Positions 11,813 to 24,180 of a DNA stretch of 64,000 nt are shown in pieces. Source of the stretch: Perognathus longimembris pacificus (Eukaryota > Chordata > Mammalia > Rodentia > Heteromyidae); assembly GCF_023159225.1 (NCBI RefSeq), contig NC_063161.1:74872267-74936266 (forward strand), written 5' to 3'. The first letter of the stretch is position 1; each line of letters opens with the position of its first letter. Below the pieces are notes generated by a model that was not told the origin of the DNA, did no database searches, and saw only the letters and a list, made by a program, of their open reading frames with translations. A program made the translations under genes and the position numbers.

Positions 11813-12383
11813 AGCCGGCGTGGCGTCAGGGGACAACCTTCCTAAGGTGTTGGGAGTTTGTGGCACAGTTTGTACTGCAGTAGCCATATGCCCCGCAGGG
11901 CCACACATGGAGGGTCCCAGCACGTGGCAGGGTGAGTGGCTGTGGATGGTGCAGAATGACCTCTGGCATCTTGGTGTGGATGGCTGGCCCCCAGTGCCAT
12001 GCTCCTCGTGTTTGTGACTAAAATGAGCTTTGACTCGGAGGCCTGTGTAGAGATGAGGCTGTCGGCAGCAAGCTGTGGTGCTGAGCTCCATCAGGCGTGG
12101 GCTTTTTAGCATTCTATGGAGGTGAGCTGTGCTGGAGGACTAACGAGCTTAATTCTAAATCATTGCCCATGCCATGAGACTGCAGTGACTGCCTCCAGTG
12201 CCATCGACCCCGAAGGAACGAAGGCCAGAGGCTGCTGGTTACTATCTCCCTTTGGGAAGGAAGGAGAAGCCATGGACAGGAGTTGCAGAAACACTGCCCT
12301 GGGGCTTCTTTCATGTGGATGTAAATGTGTGTGGATGTAAATGTGTGTGCATGTGCACGCGCGCGCACACACACACACACACA

Positions 12384-12577
12384 CGCTAGGGCTTGATGCT
12401 TTTTCTTGGCTTTTTCACTCAAGATAGGCACTCTACCACTTGAACCACAGCTCCACTTACAGCGTTTTTGGTGGTTCGTTGGAGATAACAGTATTACAGA
12501 CTTTCCTGCCAGGGCTTCAAAGCCCCATCCTCGGAGCTCAGCCTCCTGCATGGCTGGGATGGCAGGGGCTTTCATCT
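12384..12577 (-). mobile_element. Composite B1-like + tRNA-like SINE with CA run at its tail
   Basis: The minus-strand order is B1-like half, the CTCCAACGAACC-type linker, then a tRNA-like half with GTGGTTCAAGTGGTAGAG. A GC/CA dinucleotide run (12355-12383) abuts the 3' end. Confidence 0.7.
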
Positions 12578-12889
12578 AAGCCTCGTTAGCCCACACTCAT
12601 GGCTGTGGACTGCACAGAAAGAAGAGCTGTGAGTCACTCAGTTTTCTCTCTCACTGCCAGTCCCCACAAGTGGCAAGGATTCTTCTCTCTTTCTTTGGTT
12701 TTGTGAGAACAGAATTTCTATTTTCTGGGCCAACAGAGCTCCCAGGTACAGGCAGGACTTCCACTGGGGGGCGAGGGGCAGTCACAGGCAGAGGGTGGAC
12801 GAGTCCAGCACCCTTTCTGCCTGCCCAGATTCCAGTGCTCCTTCCTGCTGCTGGGAGGCTTGCTCTGACTCCAGGCCAGCCCGCCTTGC

Positions 12890-12990
12890 TGGCTCCAATT
12901 AAAAAGCAATTGCATTCCCAGCAGGTCAAGGCCGCATCCAAAAATACAACATGTTCGGAGAAGCCTGATCTTTCTTGAGAGGCTGTTAGA
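12890..12990. other. AT-rich non-repeat island, candidate conserved noncoding element
   Basis: It contains CCAATTAAAAAGCAATTGC and further complex sequence with no repeat signature inside GC-rich flanks. Confidence 0.3.
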
Positions 12991-13697
12991 CCGTGAAGGG
13001 CGCGATGTTGCCCACGACGGCCCACGGTAGCCAGTGGCGCATACTGCCGTGGGATACAAACGGGAAGGCTCAAAGGAGAGATCAGAAAAAGGCTGGCGAC
13101 CATTTCCTTCAGAATCGTGTGCAGATGTCAGAAAGGAAGGTTTTCTGTCAGTTTGCTCTGCCCCAGCCCCAGCACAAAGCAGCCTCTTGTTGGAGGACAC
13201 ATGGGCCAATGACCTTTTTCTTCAGGCAGCAAGAAAAATGAGCCATGGTATTAAGGAGAAAGCAAAGACAGGCAAGCAGCTATCGCCCTGGGAAACTGTC
13301 ACTGCGGCTGCCAGCCCGGCCAGCATGGTCACCGTCTGCAGGCACAGAAGCCACTGCTTTCTGAGAGGGCCGGTGAGTGCTGAGAGCTAGAAGGAACATT
13401 CCAGAATATTGTATCCAGTCCTCCGTGGCAGGGTGGTTGTGCTCAGTGGTCTTCATAGTGACCCTTTACCCTTCACAGATCCATACTATCAGAGAAGTCA
13501 GGGATTAAAGGACAGATAGTCTCCTATGGCTAAGCCAAGAAGCCCGCTCTGTGCCAGGTCCAGGCCCTGTGTGCAAGACCCGAGGCTTAGCCTAGCCAGG
13601 CTCTCCTTCCCAGCTCAGACCAGCTGATTTCAGTTGAGTCTCAGTTGTCTTAGATAACTTATTCCCAGCAAAGTTAGGATTTCAAAACAAACAGAAC

Positions 13698-13881
13698 CAG
13701 GCATCATGACTCAAGGCCTGCAATCCCAGCTACCCAAGAGGCTGAGATCTGAGAATCACAGTTCAACACTAGCCAGAGCAGATGAGTTCCAGGAGACGCT
13801 TATCTCTAATTAACCAGCAGAAAAGCCAGGATTGGGGGTGTGGCTCAAGAGCTCAAACCCCAGTGCTGGCACAAAATAAAG
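13698..13881 (+). mobile_element. Composite B1-like + tRNA-like SINE, 3' shortened
   Basis: The B1-like half starts CAGGCATCATGACTCAAGGC and is followed by CTAATTAACCAGCAG and a degraded tRNA-like half with GTGTGGCTCAAGAGC. Confidence 0.75.
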
Positions 13882-14754
13882 AAGGAAAGTCCAGCCCACC
13901 CCACCATGTGTCATGGCATGTGTTAATCTTCTAAACCAAATACTCAGTCGCCAGCCATGAGGCACGGGGCAGGGACGCGGTCACAGTGCCGCTGCCTGGC
14001 AGCTCTTTGTGGGCCATGCTCTGCACCAGAGGAGCCCAGCACTGCCCCATGCACTTTCTACTCCAGGCACACATGGGGCCTTGTGGGTGGGGCTCTATGC
14101 ATTTGGCCATGTCGGTCCCTCTACGGAGCTAGCCTAAACCAGCTCTTGCGCTGCATCTCCCCACCGGTGCCTGCATAGGACCCAGCCAGGCCGCAGCTTG
14201 TCAGTCTTCCCGGAGAGTGAGCCACGGGAGAGCGGGAGGTTCATTCTCCCTGCCCCAGAGCACGGAAGGGCCCACTGTCCTCCTCTTCCCTTGGAGGGGG
14301 TGGGGTGGGAAATGGGAGCCCATTACCTTTGTCATTTTCATCAGCACTTTGATCTTTTTTTTTCCCCACAATTTCTGCAGGCCACTCCCACCCGAGAGCC
14401 ATTTTAAAATCAGACTGAATTAACGGAGAAAGCATGGAAACGGGTGGCAGGAGGGGTAGCTGTCAGAGCATAAAGCTCTCAGGGCCAACTTTCTGTTGAC
14501 CTGCTCTCCTCAGTGCTTGTGGTTGTCACTCTTCTTCTCCCTTCAGGCTTCAGAAAGCACGTTTTCCACCCTTTGGATAAGTAGCAGGTCTATTCTGACT
14601 CTCCGTTCACAGCCGCTGCAAATTCCTACCACCCTCAAGGCCAGATTGCTGCCCATGGAACAATGGCCTTTGTCTGGATGATAACAGGGGACTTCGTTTG
14701 TAGCAACTAGACATGGGATCGGGGGCCAAGATCTCACTGGGTTGCACTTTGTAA

Positions 14755-14890
14755 CAGCTCAGTTAATTATAGGCTTATGTGCTATATTCAGAAGCAGAGA
14801 TGAGAAACGTGCCAGGCCCCTATTCTAATTGGATCCTTACACGGAGTTTGAGCAGAGTATTAATTAATCCAACCAGAACAATCCCGCCAC
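14755..14890. other. AT-rich non-repeat island, candidate conserved noncoding element
   Basis: AGTTAATTATAGGC and TATTAATTAATCC (paired TAAT homeodomain-type cores) occur in complex sequence without repeat signature. Confidence 0.35.
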
Positions 14891-15127
14891 TTCCTTTCTC
14901 TGAGCCACGTTCCTTTCTTTCTCATTTGCCTTACATCTGGGCTCCCACAGAATGAAAATCCCTTTCCTCCCATGTACTCAAAATCCTCGTTGCTGCTTTG
15001 CAAGCTCCTGCCACTGTGGGATTACAACAAGGAAGGTCTGAGTCTATTGTCTGCATCTATTTAGCTTCTGAGCAGCAGAGCATAGGGCCTGGCATGTCAT
15101 TGACCTTCAAGAAAACTATACAATGAG

Positions 15128-15177
15128 CAGATGGATGGATGGATGGATGGATGGATGGATGGATGGGTAGGGGTGGG

Positions 15178-15234
<57 letters not shown>

Positions 15235-15305
15235 AATGGTGGATGGATGGATAGAAGGATGGGTGAGTGGATGGAAGGATTGATCAATAGGTGAGTGGAT
15301 GGCTG
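15128..15305. repeat. (GATG)n and (GT)n microsatellite cluster
   Basis: GATG repeats at 15128-15167 are followed by a GT run at 15180-15226 and then degenerate GGAT repeats to about 15305. Confidence 0.9.
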
Positions 15306-15394
15306 AGTGAGCACTGTTGATGGAGCCATGAACTTTCCCATAGTGGCAAGTGATCAAGCTATGTCCTAGCCTTTATTTTAAATTTGCATTTATA

Positions 15395-15505
15395 AGGCAA
15401 GGTCTCACGAATTGCGTAGACTTGCCCACATGTATGATTCCTCTTGCTTTAGCCTCCTGGATAGCTGACATTAGAGGTATCCATCACCATGCACACAGCA
15501 ATCTT
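15395..15505 (-). mobile_element. Old B1-like monomer
   Basis: The + strand has AAGGTCTCACGAATTG and TTAGCCTCCTGGATAGCTG, the antisense of a diverged B1/7SL monomer. Confidence 0.5.
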
Positions 15506-17514
15506 AAAAAGGATGGAGGATTTCAAAGATCTGTTGTTTTTGTGTCTTATCTCTCCATTTTCATGATAATAAGCTTTCCAGTGTAAAACTTTAAAAAAAA
15601 TTTATGTATTAAATTTTCCAAAGCAATAGTGAGGACCCCATTTTATGTAATCATCAATCACACATTTATGAGAAGGAATTCATTTCCCACAACAAATGGT
15701 TAAGGAGAGCAACATTGCCTTGCCTTGCTGCAGATCCTGGGCTCTTGTGTCTACTCCATTCATAGTTAGGGCGAACACCATTGTGGTGACATAGCCCCTG
15801 AGAAAGTTGGTACCCTTGCACAGTGTGTGACTTTGTACAAAGCAGGCAGACCCCTCAGAAGCCTTGGGGATTCCCAGAGGAGCTCTCGTGCATCGATGTT
15901 GTTTTGAAAAGACATTAAGAATAAATTACTAGAAAAACAAAACAGAGATAAGGGAAATAAACTGAAGTCCTGAATTTTCATTCTTAGATTTGCCAGGAAT
16001 AAAATGGTTCTGTTGAATTGCTACAACTGCTCTCAAAGCTTGCTGGGTTTCTGTTGGAATCTTTATACGGACCTTTTGGGGGTCCTGGAGTGGGAGGGGG
16101 CAGGGTGCTGCTTGAGGAGGCTAGGGGGAGGGACTGGAAGGAGCAGTCAGCATTGGTGGGCGTTGGGCATTCCTGAGAGAAGTTCTGGGCAGGAGCAACA
16201 GGTAGGAACTATGAACCTTAGGGACAGTGGCTGGTTTTAACATTTTGTTCACCATAGGGTTTTTTTTGGGGGGGGGGTTGTGCATTATTTTTGGTGTTGA
16301 CATTGTATACAGAATTCACACTCCTCGAATCCTGGGTATTGAGATGCACATTGTCTCCAGAGAATGTCACTAAGATGTAGCAGGGGGTGGAATGGTCCCT
16401 GCTGGTCCCCTCACCTGGTCTCAGGCTCGGCCTGGCCCCAGGTTCTGGACATGTCTCAGTGTGGGTAGAACATTCTGGTACAAGGGATGTGGCTCGCATC
16501 ATAGGATGGGAGTCTTTGGCGACCGAGTACACAGAGGCCTGGGACAGCCCTCACTCAGCCAGAGCACTTCCTCAGAGTCCCAACCACACACAGCAGGAGC
16601 AAAGTTCTCTTTGCAGTCAGTGCATGCTTCTGGGAAAGTGTCAGCTTTGGAGGGGAAGGCGCTGCCTGTGTCTGCCCCTCTCCTCATTTTCTAGGAGCTC
16701 GCTGCTTTCCTGCTCATTTTCATACAACGTCCTCACCACCTGCGGATGGCCCCTGAGGGGCTTCTCGCCTGCGTCTGATTGGATTTGTTCTGTGTCTGGT
16801 TGGTTGCTCATTACTTGTTCTCCTGGAAATCCTGGAGAGGAAGCCAGTCCCACAAGAGCCGAGTCACCAGCCCATCCAGCAAACCCAGAGTGTTACTTCC
16901 TTGGTAGGCAGAGACCAGAAAAAAAAATCCCACTTGCTAGTTGTATCTGAAGCAGGCATTCAGGTACAGAGGGTTGGGACTACCCTGCGCCCCATATGCC
17001 TTAGTCATCTATTCCACCTTGATAAATACCAGAGAGGACCATTTCCTCTGGGTCAGAGGTCGAAGTCCTCAGTCACTCTGGGCCCTGGAGAGTGAAAACA
17101 TCATGGTGGGAGGCTGTGGGCCTCATGGCAAGAAGGAATCTGGGGAGATATGGGCAAGGGCATTGGATAAGAAGCAGCCCCCAAGACCCACCCTCTTCAT
17201 GTACCTCCTCCAACCAAGGGTGAGATGCAGCTACAAGGCCCACCCCATCATCTACTTCCCTCCAATCAAGGCCCTTCGTCCTCCCTCCCCATCCTACAGC
17301 CCTCCCACTGTGCCTCCAGCAGTGGACTGACCCAGCCATGGATGCGACCAGAACACATGTGCTCCAGGTTCCTCCCAGTGCTGGGATCTGCCCGCCAAGG
17401 CCAGGCCTTCTAACAGCAGCACCTCTGGTATTGTAACTCACCCTTGACATCCAGGCCAGGTCTCTGAGTCTGGTTCCTGCAAATGAAACCCATGAGTATC
17501 ATTTTTATTTTTTT

Positions 17515-17850
17515 GAATTTTTGGTGCATTGAGGATTCAGCTCAAAGCCTTGCTCTTTTTAAGCAAGGCATTCTCCTATAGGAGCCACATAACCACTAAC
17601 CTTTCTTTTGTCCTTTAGCTTATTGTTCAGATAGGGACTCACCCTTTTGCCTTGCACCACCCTCAGACCACAGTCTTGCCCATGGCCTTCCGCGTAGCTG
17701 AGATGACGGGCATGTACCACCACATTTGGCTTGTCTTTTGGGGTAGGGTCTAGGTTACTTTTCTTTCCCCAGGCTGGCCTCAAACCACAATCCTCCCATC
17801 TTCGTTTCCTGAGTGGATAGCATTACAGGAGCACACTTCCCTACCCAGCT
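17515..17850 (-). mobile_element. Old ID-like and tandem B1-like SINE remnants
   Basis: An ID-like antisense segment (TGCATTGAGGATTCAGCTC) precedes two B1-like antisense segments (about 17615-17735 and 17745-17850, the second with CAGGCTGGCCTCAAACC). Confidence 0.5.
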
Positions 17851-18969
17851 AACAGTGTTGTCCGTGGAATTTGCAGAGAAAATGATGAGAGGAGATTTGA
17901 ATGGCATGTGGCAATTTGATGTGGCATTTAAGGACGTCCGCACCAGCCTCACTGAGCCATGGTCTCCTGTCCAGTGCAGAGCCAGAGGCAGCTGCAGCTG
18001 AGATCTGTCCCAGGGATGACAGCTGTCCATCATCCTGGTCACTGAGCTGGGCATGCCCATTGGGCTGGGGCCTCTGCGGCACCTCCAGAGGCCCTGACAC
18101 TGATGGAGCAGTTGTGCAGAGAGGGCTGTTCAGCTGCTCTGCTTGAGCGGGTAAGGCCAAGCTGCCTGCCACCTCTGCCAGCGATATACGCAGTCAGAAG
18201 CAGCCTCGGAAATGTTTGAACCCACCTGAACCATGCAGCAAGCGAGACACACAGCAGCTAGAAGCCACTTGGTGAGTGGGCACAGCACCCTGTGACCCCC
18301 CAGCGCCTGTAGAGAGGCTGAAGGCGGCAAATGTGCAGCACACCCATGGCCTAGTCCTCAGTTGTGACCTGGAGATTTGTGAAGTGCTTGATCCATGGGA
18401 TCCATCAGAGGGCCAGAGGAGGACATGGCTGGTTGTCAGGACCCCTTTCACCCTTGCGCATTTCTGCCCCATCCCGCCGGGCGGAAAGCAGGAGTGTGGC
18501 CCAATGTGCAAACCTTGGCGGTGTGTAGTCACGAGATGCCCCTCCTCCCCTTGCACACTTAAAGACATGGGAGTCACACGGGCGTTTCAGGGTAAGCTTC
18601 TGGAACTTCCGTTTAATAAAGGGAAGGGCAAATACATTTATAGCAGTAATGACGTGGGAAGGGGAGGGACCTGGAGTCACTAGCTCAGATTAGTGACAGG
18701 CTAAGCTGTCCATCACAGTGATGTCACGGAGCTTCCCCCAGAGGCGGAGATCACAGCCCACAGAACCGCCCCCTTGGGCTCGGCTCGGCGCCATTATGAT
18801 ATCCACACGTGGCGGAGGCGGAAGGCGGGGCTGGTTTGCTACCTCTTCCCGTTCTGGACCCGGAAGGGGGTAGGAGTGGCTAACAGCCAAGCAGCCCCAG
18901 GGTGGGAGAAGAGGCAGACCTCTCGGGACTGTCCCTTAAAGGTATAGCCAGAGCCCAACAGCTGGTGAG

Positions 18970-19306
18970 ATGAAGGACGTGAGGATGGTGACAGGAAGGG
19001 TGTGTGGATGGTGACTGGAAGGGTGTGTGGATGGTGACAGGAAGGATGCACGGATGGTGACAGGAAGGGTGTGTGGATGGTGACTGGAAGGATGTGTGGA
19101 TGGTAACAGGAAGGACACACGGATGGTGACTGGAATGGTGACAGGAAGGGTGTGTGGATGGTGACTGGAAGGATGTGTGGATGGTAACAGGAAGGATGCA
19201 CGGATGGTGACTGGAAGGATACACAGATGATGGATGGTGACAGGATGGACGCACAGATGGTGATAGGACACACAGATGGTGACAGGAAGGACGTGCGGAT
19301 GGTGAC
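18970..19306. repeat. Minisatellite with about 23-bp unit
   Basis: GGATGGTGACAGGAAGG units are separated by GTGTGT, ATGCAC or ACACAC variants, about 14 copies. Confidence 0.9.
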
Positions 19307-19694
19307 AACACCTTTCCTCTGAACCAGGCCATCATTTCTTGCAATCTGGAAATCGTGTTGTTTAGAAAATTAGAAGAAATGCAAAAACAAAGCAAGAATG
19401 GGAGAAAAATAACTTTCATTGTAGAATACAGAAAGCCGACAAGGAGATAAAAGCACACAGCAGCGCTCCCCTTGGGATTTGCGTGAGTGTGATCTACCGC
19501 GGCCACTATTCTCACGATTGAAAATGCCTTCATCAATCACTTAGTATTGTCCTTTACAGGAAAGAAAATTATGAAACTATCCACACAGACTTCTCATGTG
19601 AATGAAAATCAAGCACCTTCTATGCCTGCTTTTCCTCTCATAAAACCTGTTTGGAGGGTGGGGGGAACTTCCTGAAAAAAAATTTTTGTCTGTT

Positions 19695-19917
19695 ACATGG
19701 CTTGAACTCAGCGCCTGGGTACTGTCTCTGAGCTTTTTCACTCAAGCATAGTTGCCCTACCACTTTGAACCTCAATGTCACTTCCAGTTTTCTGGTGATT
19801 AATTGGAGATAAGAATCTCACAGACTTTCTTGCCTGGGCTGGCTTCAGACCACAATCCTCAGATCTCAGCCTCCTGAGCAGCTAGGATTACAGATATGAA
19901 TCACTGGTACCCAGCTA
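19695..19917 (-). mobile_element. Composite B1-like + tRNA-like SINE
   Basis: Minus-strand copy spanning CTGGGTACCAGTGATTCA, the linker CTCCAATTAATCACC and the tRNA-like half ending GAGTTCAAGCC. Confidence 0.8.
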
Positions 19918-19952
19918 AACATCTTAAAATCTGAATTAGAATGTTACAATGT

Positions 19953-20138
19953 GAAGCCAGGCACTGGTGGCTTATGCCTGTAATCCTAGTTACTCAGGAA
20001 GCTGAAATATGAGGATTGTGATTCAAGGCAAGCCTGGGTAGAAAAGTTTGAGAGACTCCAACTCCAACTAACCAGCAAAAGTGCTAGACTGGAGACTTGG
20101 CTCAGAACACCTGAGTTCAGACCTTGTACCAACAAAGA
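19953..20138 (+). mobile_element. Composite B1-like + tRNA-like SINE
   Basis: It starts GCCAGGCACTGGTGGCTTAT, with the linker CTCCAACTAACCAGC and the tRNA-like half GACTTGGCTCAGAAC. Confidence 0.75.
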
Positions 20139-20499
20139 AATGGGGTGTTCTTCCACCAAGATCCACACCCTCCAGCGTCCGGTGAGGAATGGGAACAGAA
20201 AACACTTGCTTATTGGCTCTGCTCTCCTCATGGTGTCAGCATTTGCTCCTGCTCTGTACCTAGGCTTCAATCCAGTTGGTGAGCAGGGTTGTGCCCCAAG
20301 CTCATGTACCACAGACAGTTCTCCATTGCATTCTGGTCCCTGTGACCATCCTGAGATACGCCAGAGCCCGGTGCGGTTGTGGTCTCCAGCGCCCTGTGAA
20401 GCTCTATGTGTAAGCTCCGTCCCCAGTGCTCTGGGAACTAAGGGTGAAGGCCCTGGTCCTGCAGAGGGACCCTGAGACCCTGGCCTTTTCCAAGTGTTG

Positions 20500-20645
20500 C
20501 TTCTTGGCCATGAGAGACATTGTTTTGTTCCCTCTTGTTCCTCTGGGGTGCCCAGCCCATCATGAACTCACATTTGAGCCACAGTAAACCTCACTTCTCC
20601 GTAAGTTGGCTCTCGTAGGAACTGGCTGTAGTCATGTAAGGCCAA
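20500..20645 (+). mobile_element. MaLR-like LTR 3' fragment
   Basis: TTTGAGCCACAGTAAACCTC followed by AAGTTGGCTCTCGTAGG resembles the poly(A)-signal region of MaLR-type LTRs. Fragmentary. Confidence 0.3.
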
Positions 20646-20772
20646 TCTCACTTGTCAAGAGATGCAGCACTGGGCCCGCTACATCATATGTGAGCGGCCA
20701 GTGAATTTTACATTCCATCACTGCGCCTCAGCGTCACTGGTTTCAGAAGGAAGATGGGGGAGAGGGACAGAT

Positions 20773-20925
20773 TGGGTGGGTTTGATGGGGTTCTTCACAT
20801 GCACATGGGTTATTTTCGGAAGGGGGTGCAGGAGAGTGACGAGGTGGGTTTGATGGGGTTCTTCACATGCATGTGGGTTGTTTTCAGGAGGGGGTGGGTT
20901 TGATGGGGTTCTTTGCGTGCAAGTA
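20773..20925. repeat. Three-copy tandem repeat with uneven spacing
   Basis: GGTGGGTTTGATGGGGTTCT recurs with TTTGATGG at 20781, 20849 and 20899, giving periods of 68 and 50 bases. The last copy carries an internal deletion. Confidence 0.85.
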
Positions 20926-21583
20926 TGGAATGCCACAGCACCCCACCCCCCTTCTTGGATAACTAGCACATGTTAATAAAAAAATCACTTGTGCAACCAT
21001 TATTGTAAATAAGTGGGGTTTTCCAGGTGGCCCTGGCACTGAGGCTTACGGACCTCGCTCCAATCTGGGCAGGTAGATTCTCAGGGACTTCTAGGAGAGC
21101 CAGCCTTGGGGATGAGTCCAGAGACAGCACCCAGAACAGCAGTGTGACTGGAGTGAGGCTGAGAAATTCTGCCATAGAGAGAGATGGGGTCTTCCAGCTC
21201 TGCAAAGCAGCAGGCTGTGATGGGAAGGAGTCAGAGCTAAATACCCTTGTCTCCTCTTCTGTAATTTGGGGTCCAGGAGGGTCTGCCTCCTGGGCTGGGC
21301 CCTCTTTCCACCCATGTTCATTTCTAAGAGGAGATCTGGGACATGTATGCACGCTGGGGATGGCTGACTGCTTCGTGTCCGTCAAGATTCAGTCATGCGA
21401 ATGCAGATTGTCCTGTGCACATGTCATTCTCCATTCTCTAGAACCTTGCATGGGCCAGGCCTCCTGGGTCCCCCTGGGGCAGTGCTCCACCTGCCTCTGT
21501 AGAAAGGATGTGATGTCCTTGGGGACTCATAGTTGTTATCTGCTGTTGGCTCTGGTGTGGATGGAGCTCGCAGACAGGCATCT

Positions 21584-21706
21584 ACTTCCCTCTGCCTCCC
21601 CCTGTGCTTCCCACCCTCTGCTTCCCTCTGCACCCCCTTGCTTCCCTGGCTTCCCTCCCTCTGCTTTCCCCTGCTTCCCCCTTTTTTCCTCTGCTCTCTT
21701 TACTTC
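21584..21706. repeat. CT-rich imperfect repeat
   Basis: TTCCCTCTGC and CTTCCC units in a near-pure pyrimidine tract. Confidence 0.7.
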
Positions 21707-22189
21707 CCTATGGGGAGCCAGGCCTCCGGCTGGGCAGCATCTGCAGTTCACAGGCAGGAAGTGGCATTCTGCAGTTGTTCACCTGGATCCCAGGCTCGGA
21801 AGCATAGCTGGACACAGAGGTGGGCCAGCCAGGACACAGAACATAGAACTGTTTAAAAAATGTAAAAGATGATCTCTCGCTCTCGCCATCAGCTCACTGG
21901 CGGCTGAGGTAACTTTGTTAGTGTGAACAGGCACTTGTCATGTAAACCCCGCCCTTGGGGCTGCTTGAGCTCTCCGGGAGAGAAACCAAGCAACTCAGGG
22001 CTTCCAAGGGCCTCATTGTTCAAGCCACAGGCTCCCTGGGTGGGTGTTAAAGTCAGCACATTGCAGTTGGGAAGGGGGGGGGGGGCGCAGAGGCCTTGGT
22101 TGAGTCTCTATCTATGGTCCCAGAAAAACAAATCACTACATTTCAGTGGTTGCCCAACTGGTTGGTGGGTTGGTTTATTTGATCTTTCC

Positions 22190-22514
22190 AGGACTGGTGT
22201 GTGTACTCAGGGCCTCTGGCTTGTCAGGCAGGCACTCTGCAGCTGAGCTATGCCTTCAGCCCCTTTTTGTGCCAGTTATTTTATGTGCACCTGTGTGTAC
22301 TGGTACTAGAGCTTGAACTCTGGACCTCATGCTCTCACACTTGGCTTTTTCACAAAGGTTGGTGCTCTACCACTTGAGCCACACTTAAACCTATGGCCTT
22401 TTGGTGGTTAATTGGAGATGAGTCTCACAGACTTTCCTGCCTGAGCGGGCTTGAACCATGATCCTCAGGTCTGGGCCTTCTGAGTGGCTGGGATGACAGG
22501 TGTGAGGCTGGGCC
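22190..22514 (-). mobile_element. ID-like monomer followed by composite SINE
   Basis: An ID/tRNA-like antisense segment occupies about 22190-22262. A composite SINE on the minus strand occupies about 22266-22514, with its tRNA-like half (GTGGCTCAAGTGGTAGAGC) nearest the left. Confidence 0.7.
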
Positions 22515-22951
22515 TACTTTATTCCCAGCTGTGTGCCTGGAGAAGGGGCTTGAGCCAGCTGGCAGGGGAGACCCATGCTTGGGGCCTGAGCCGCCCTGGT
22601 TCCAGGGTTAAGATGCACGTTTGCAGCTGTGGTGGGAAATTCCTCTTCTCTGGAGCTGTGAGGATCAAAGCCGATCGAGATGCATTTGTGTGGGGATGTG
22701 GGAGGAGAGCTGTGGTGCCTCCATCCAGTTCAGAGGAAAAGGAGGCTCTGTGCACCAGGAGACCCAGCCTGCAGTAGCCGGTGAGCCAGTCCTTCCTGGA
22801 AGAGGTCACGGGACAGCAGGAGGGGCCAGGAACCCGGCTTTCACATCTGATTGTACTGATAGACAGAAGGCTGAGTTCTGCTGTGCCTGGAATGGCCAGG
22901 TGTTGTCTGGGTCATTGGTGCTGTCGGGAGGCTCCTTACCCCAAGACCAGG

Positions 22952-23138
22952 GGGCCAGGCACGGTGACTCATGCCCTCAGTCCCAGCCACATGAGAGGAA
23001 TAGGCCAGAGGATCACAGTCCAGGGCCAGCCTGGGCAAAAAGAAGAGATCCAACCCCCAAAAAAGTGCCAAAGATGTGACAAGTGGTAGAGCACCTGCCT
23101 AGCAAGCTTGGGACCCTGAATTCAAAACTCCAGCATTG
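22952..23138 (+). mobile_element. B1-like + ID-like composite SINE
   Basis: GCCAGGCACGGTGACTCATG (B1-like) is followed by CAAGTGGTAGAGCACCTGCC (ID/tRNA-like) and the B-box-like CTGAATTCAAAACTCC. Confidence 0.7.
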
Positions 23139-23512
23139 CTGAGCGATAGAGACAGACTCAGAGACAGGGAGAGACACACAGACGTGTACTCAGGCCAGGG
23201 AGGGAACTGTGGGATTGAGGGTCCTGGAGCCAGCCCCCCAGGTGGCTCAGGGCCAGCTGCAGGGGTTCTGGGGCTCAGCACTGCCTGGAATGCTGGGGGA
23301 AGCTGCCTTTTCCGGGTGTTTCTGCCGGGTCAGTCAGGCTGCGCTGCAGTAACAATCAGCCCGGAGCTCCTGGTGGTGGTCATGGTAAAGAGGATTTCTC
23401 ACCACACTGCCTTGGGTCAGCCATGCTTTGGGTGGGGGTAGTGTGTCTTGGGGGCTCTGGGGGGGGGTTGTGCTCTGGGGTCCCCCTGACTGAAGGGCTC
23501 ACTGTACTCCAG

Positions 23513-23698
23513 GTGTGGCTGTGCGGGGGCAGCATGGAGGTGCTCCCCTGCTCACGTGTGGCACACATCGAGAGGAAGAAGAAGCCGTACAACAGCAACA
23601 TCGGCTTCTATACCAAGAGGAACGCTCTGCGCGTGGCGGAGGTGTGGATGGACGATTACAAGTCCCACGTGTACATTGCATGGAATCTGCCACTGGAG
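23513..23698 (+). CDS. GALNT17: GALNT17 coding exon (probably exon 7), end of catalytic domain
   Basis: The exon encodes 62 residues, about residues 361-422 of a 598-residue protein. It is phase 0 at both ends, with AG at 23511-23512 and GTAGGG at 23699. GALNT17 is a Golgi type II membrane protein of the GT27 family, which transfers GalNAc from UDP-GalNAc to Ser/Thr. The segment starts VWLCGG, the end of the Gal/GalNAc-T motif. It then has CSRVAH, whose His matches the family's metal-binding His. The next residues, ERKKKPYN, are the diverged loop typical of the Y subfamily (GALNT8, 9, 17, 18) and replace the GHVFR form of other members. GC3 is 52 of 62 codons. GALNT9 is very similar at this level, and the neighbouring CALN1 decides for GALNT17. 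Upstream exons are outside the window. Confidence 0.95.
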
Positions 23699-24094
23699 GT
23701 AGGGCCCCCACCCACTTCCCCGCCTCCACCGGCCCCTTCCATAAGGTAGCGCTTCCCTCCCAGAAAGATGCTCATCCCTGACAGTTCTGAAGCCTTCTAG
23801 AAGGTTCTCAGAGGTTGAATCAGAGCCCCCCGCCATTTGTGCTGGCATGGTGTCTGGAGATCCAGACCTTTGCCCTTGTTCACGGCCCTACTCCTGGACA
23901 AACACCTCCTCCAAGCCATATTTAGGCACCGGCTCTTCACCTGCTCCCACGTGGGCCCCCAGGAGCCCAGCCACCCTCCCCACACATGTCCTCCCCCACC
24001 CCCTCCCCAAAACTGTGGCCTGAGGCCTGGGAGAGGCCAGCCCGGGTGAGGCCTTGCAGTGGGGTGGCATGTGGCTGCCTGGCGTGAGCCCCAG

Positions 24095-24180
24095 GGTGCC
24101 ACGGCATGGCTCAGTGGCAGAGCACCTGCCCGGCATGCCTGTGACCCTGAGTGCAAGCCCCACTACACCCAAAAAGAACC
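24095..24180 (+). mobile_element. ID-like SINE
   Basis: ATGGCTCAGTGGCAGAGCAC (A-box) and GAGTGCAAGCCCC (B-box) with an A-rich tail. Confidence 0.55.

Larger units (their letters stand above)
1..23512 (+). other. GALNT17: GALNT17 intron (probably intron 6), partial
   Basis: No coding exon is supported upstream of 23513. Open frames here are unsupported by codon structure or by any family I recognise, and several are side effects of tandem repeats. Repeats are listed separately. Stretches where I see only unique or unclassified intronic sequence are 1-388, 867-1839, 2397-3190, 5155-7080, 7717-8984, 9311-10959, 12578-13697, 13882-14754, 15505-17510, 17851-18969, 19307-19694 and 20926-22189. The intron is GC-rich with scattered AT-rich islands. 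In human this locus is a large AT-rich gene desert. Confidence 0.85.

Noticed and set aside
21027..21872. 281-codon open frame on the + strand
   Set aside because: No recognisable domain, low-complexity Ser/Pro/Cys stretch from the CT-rich repeat, located in a GALNT17 intron with no splice or promoter support.
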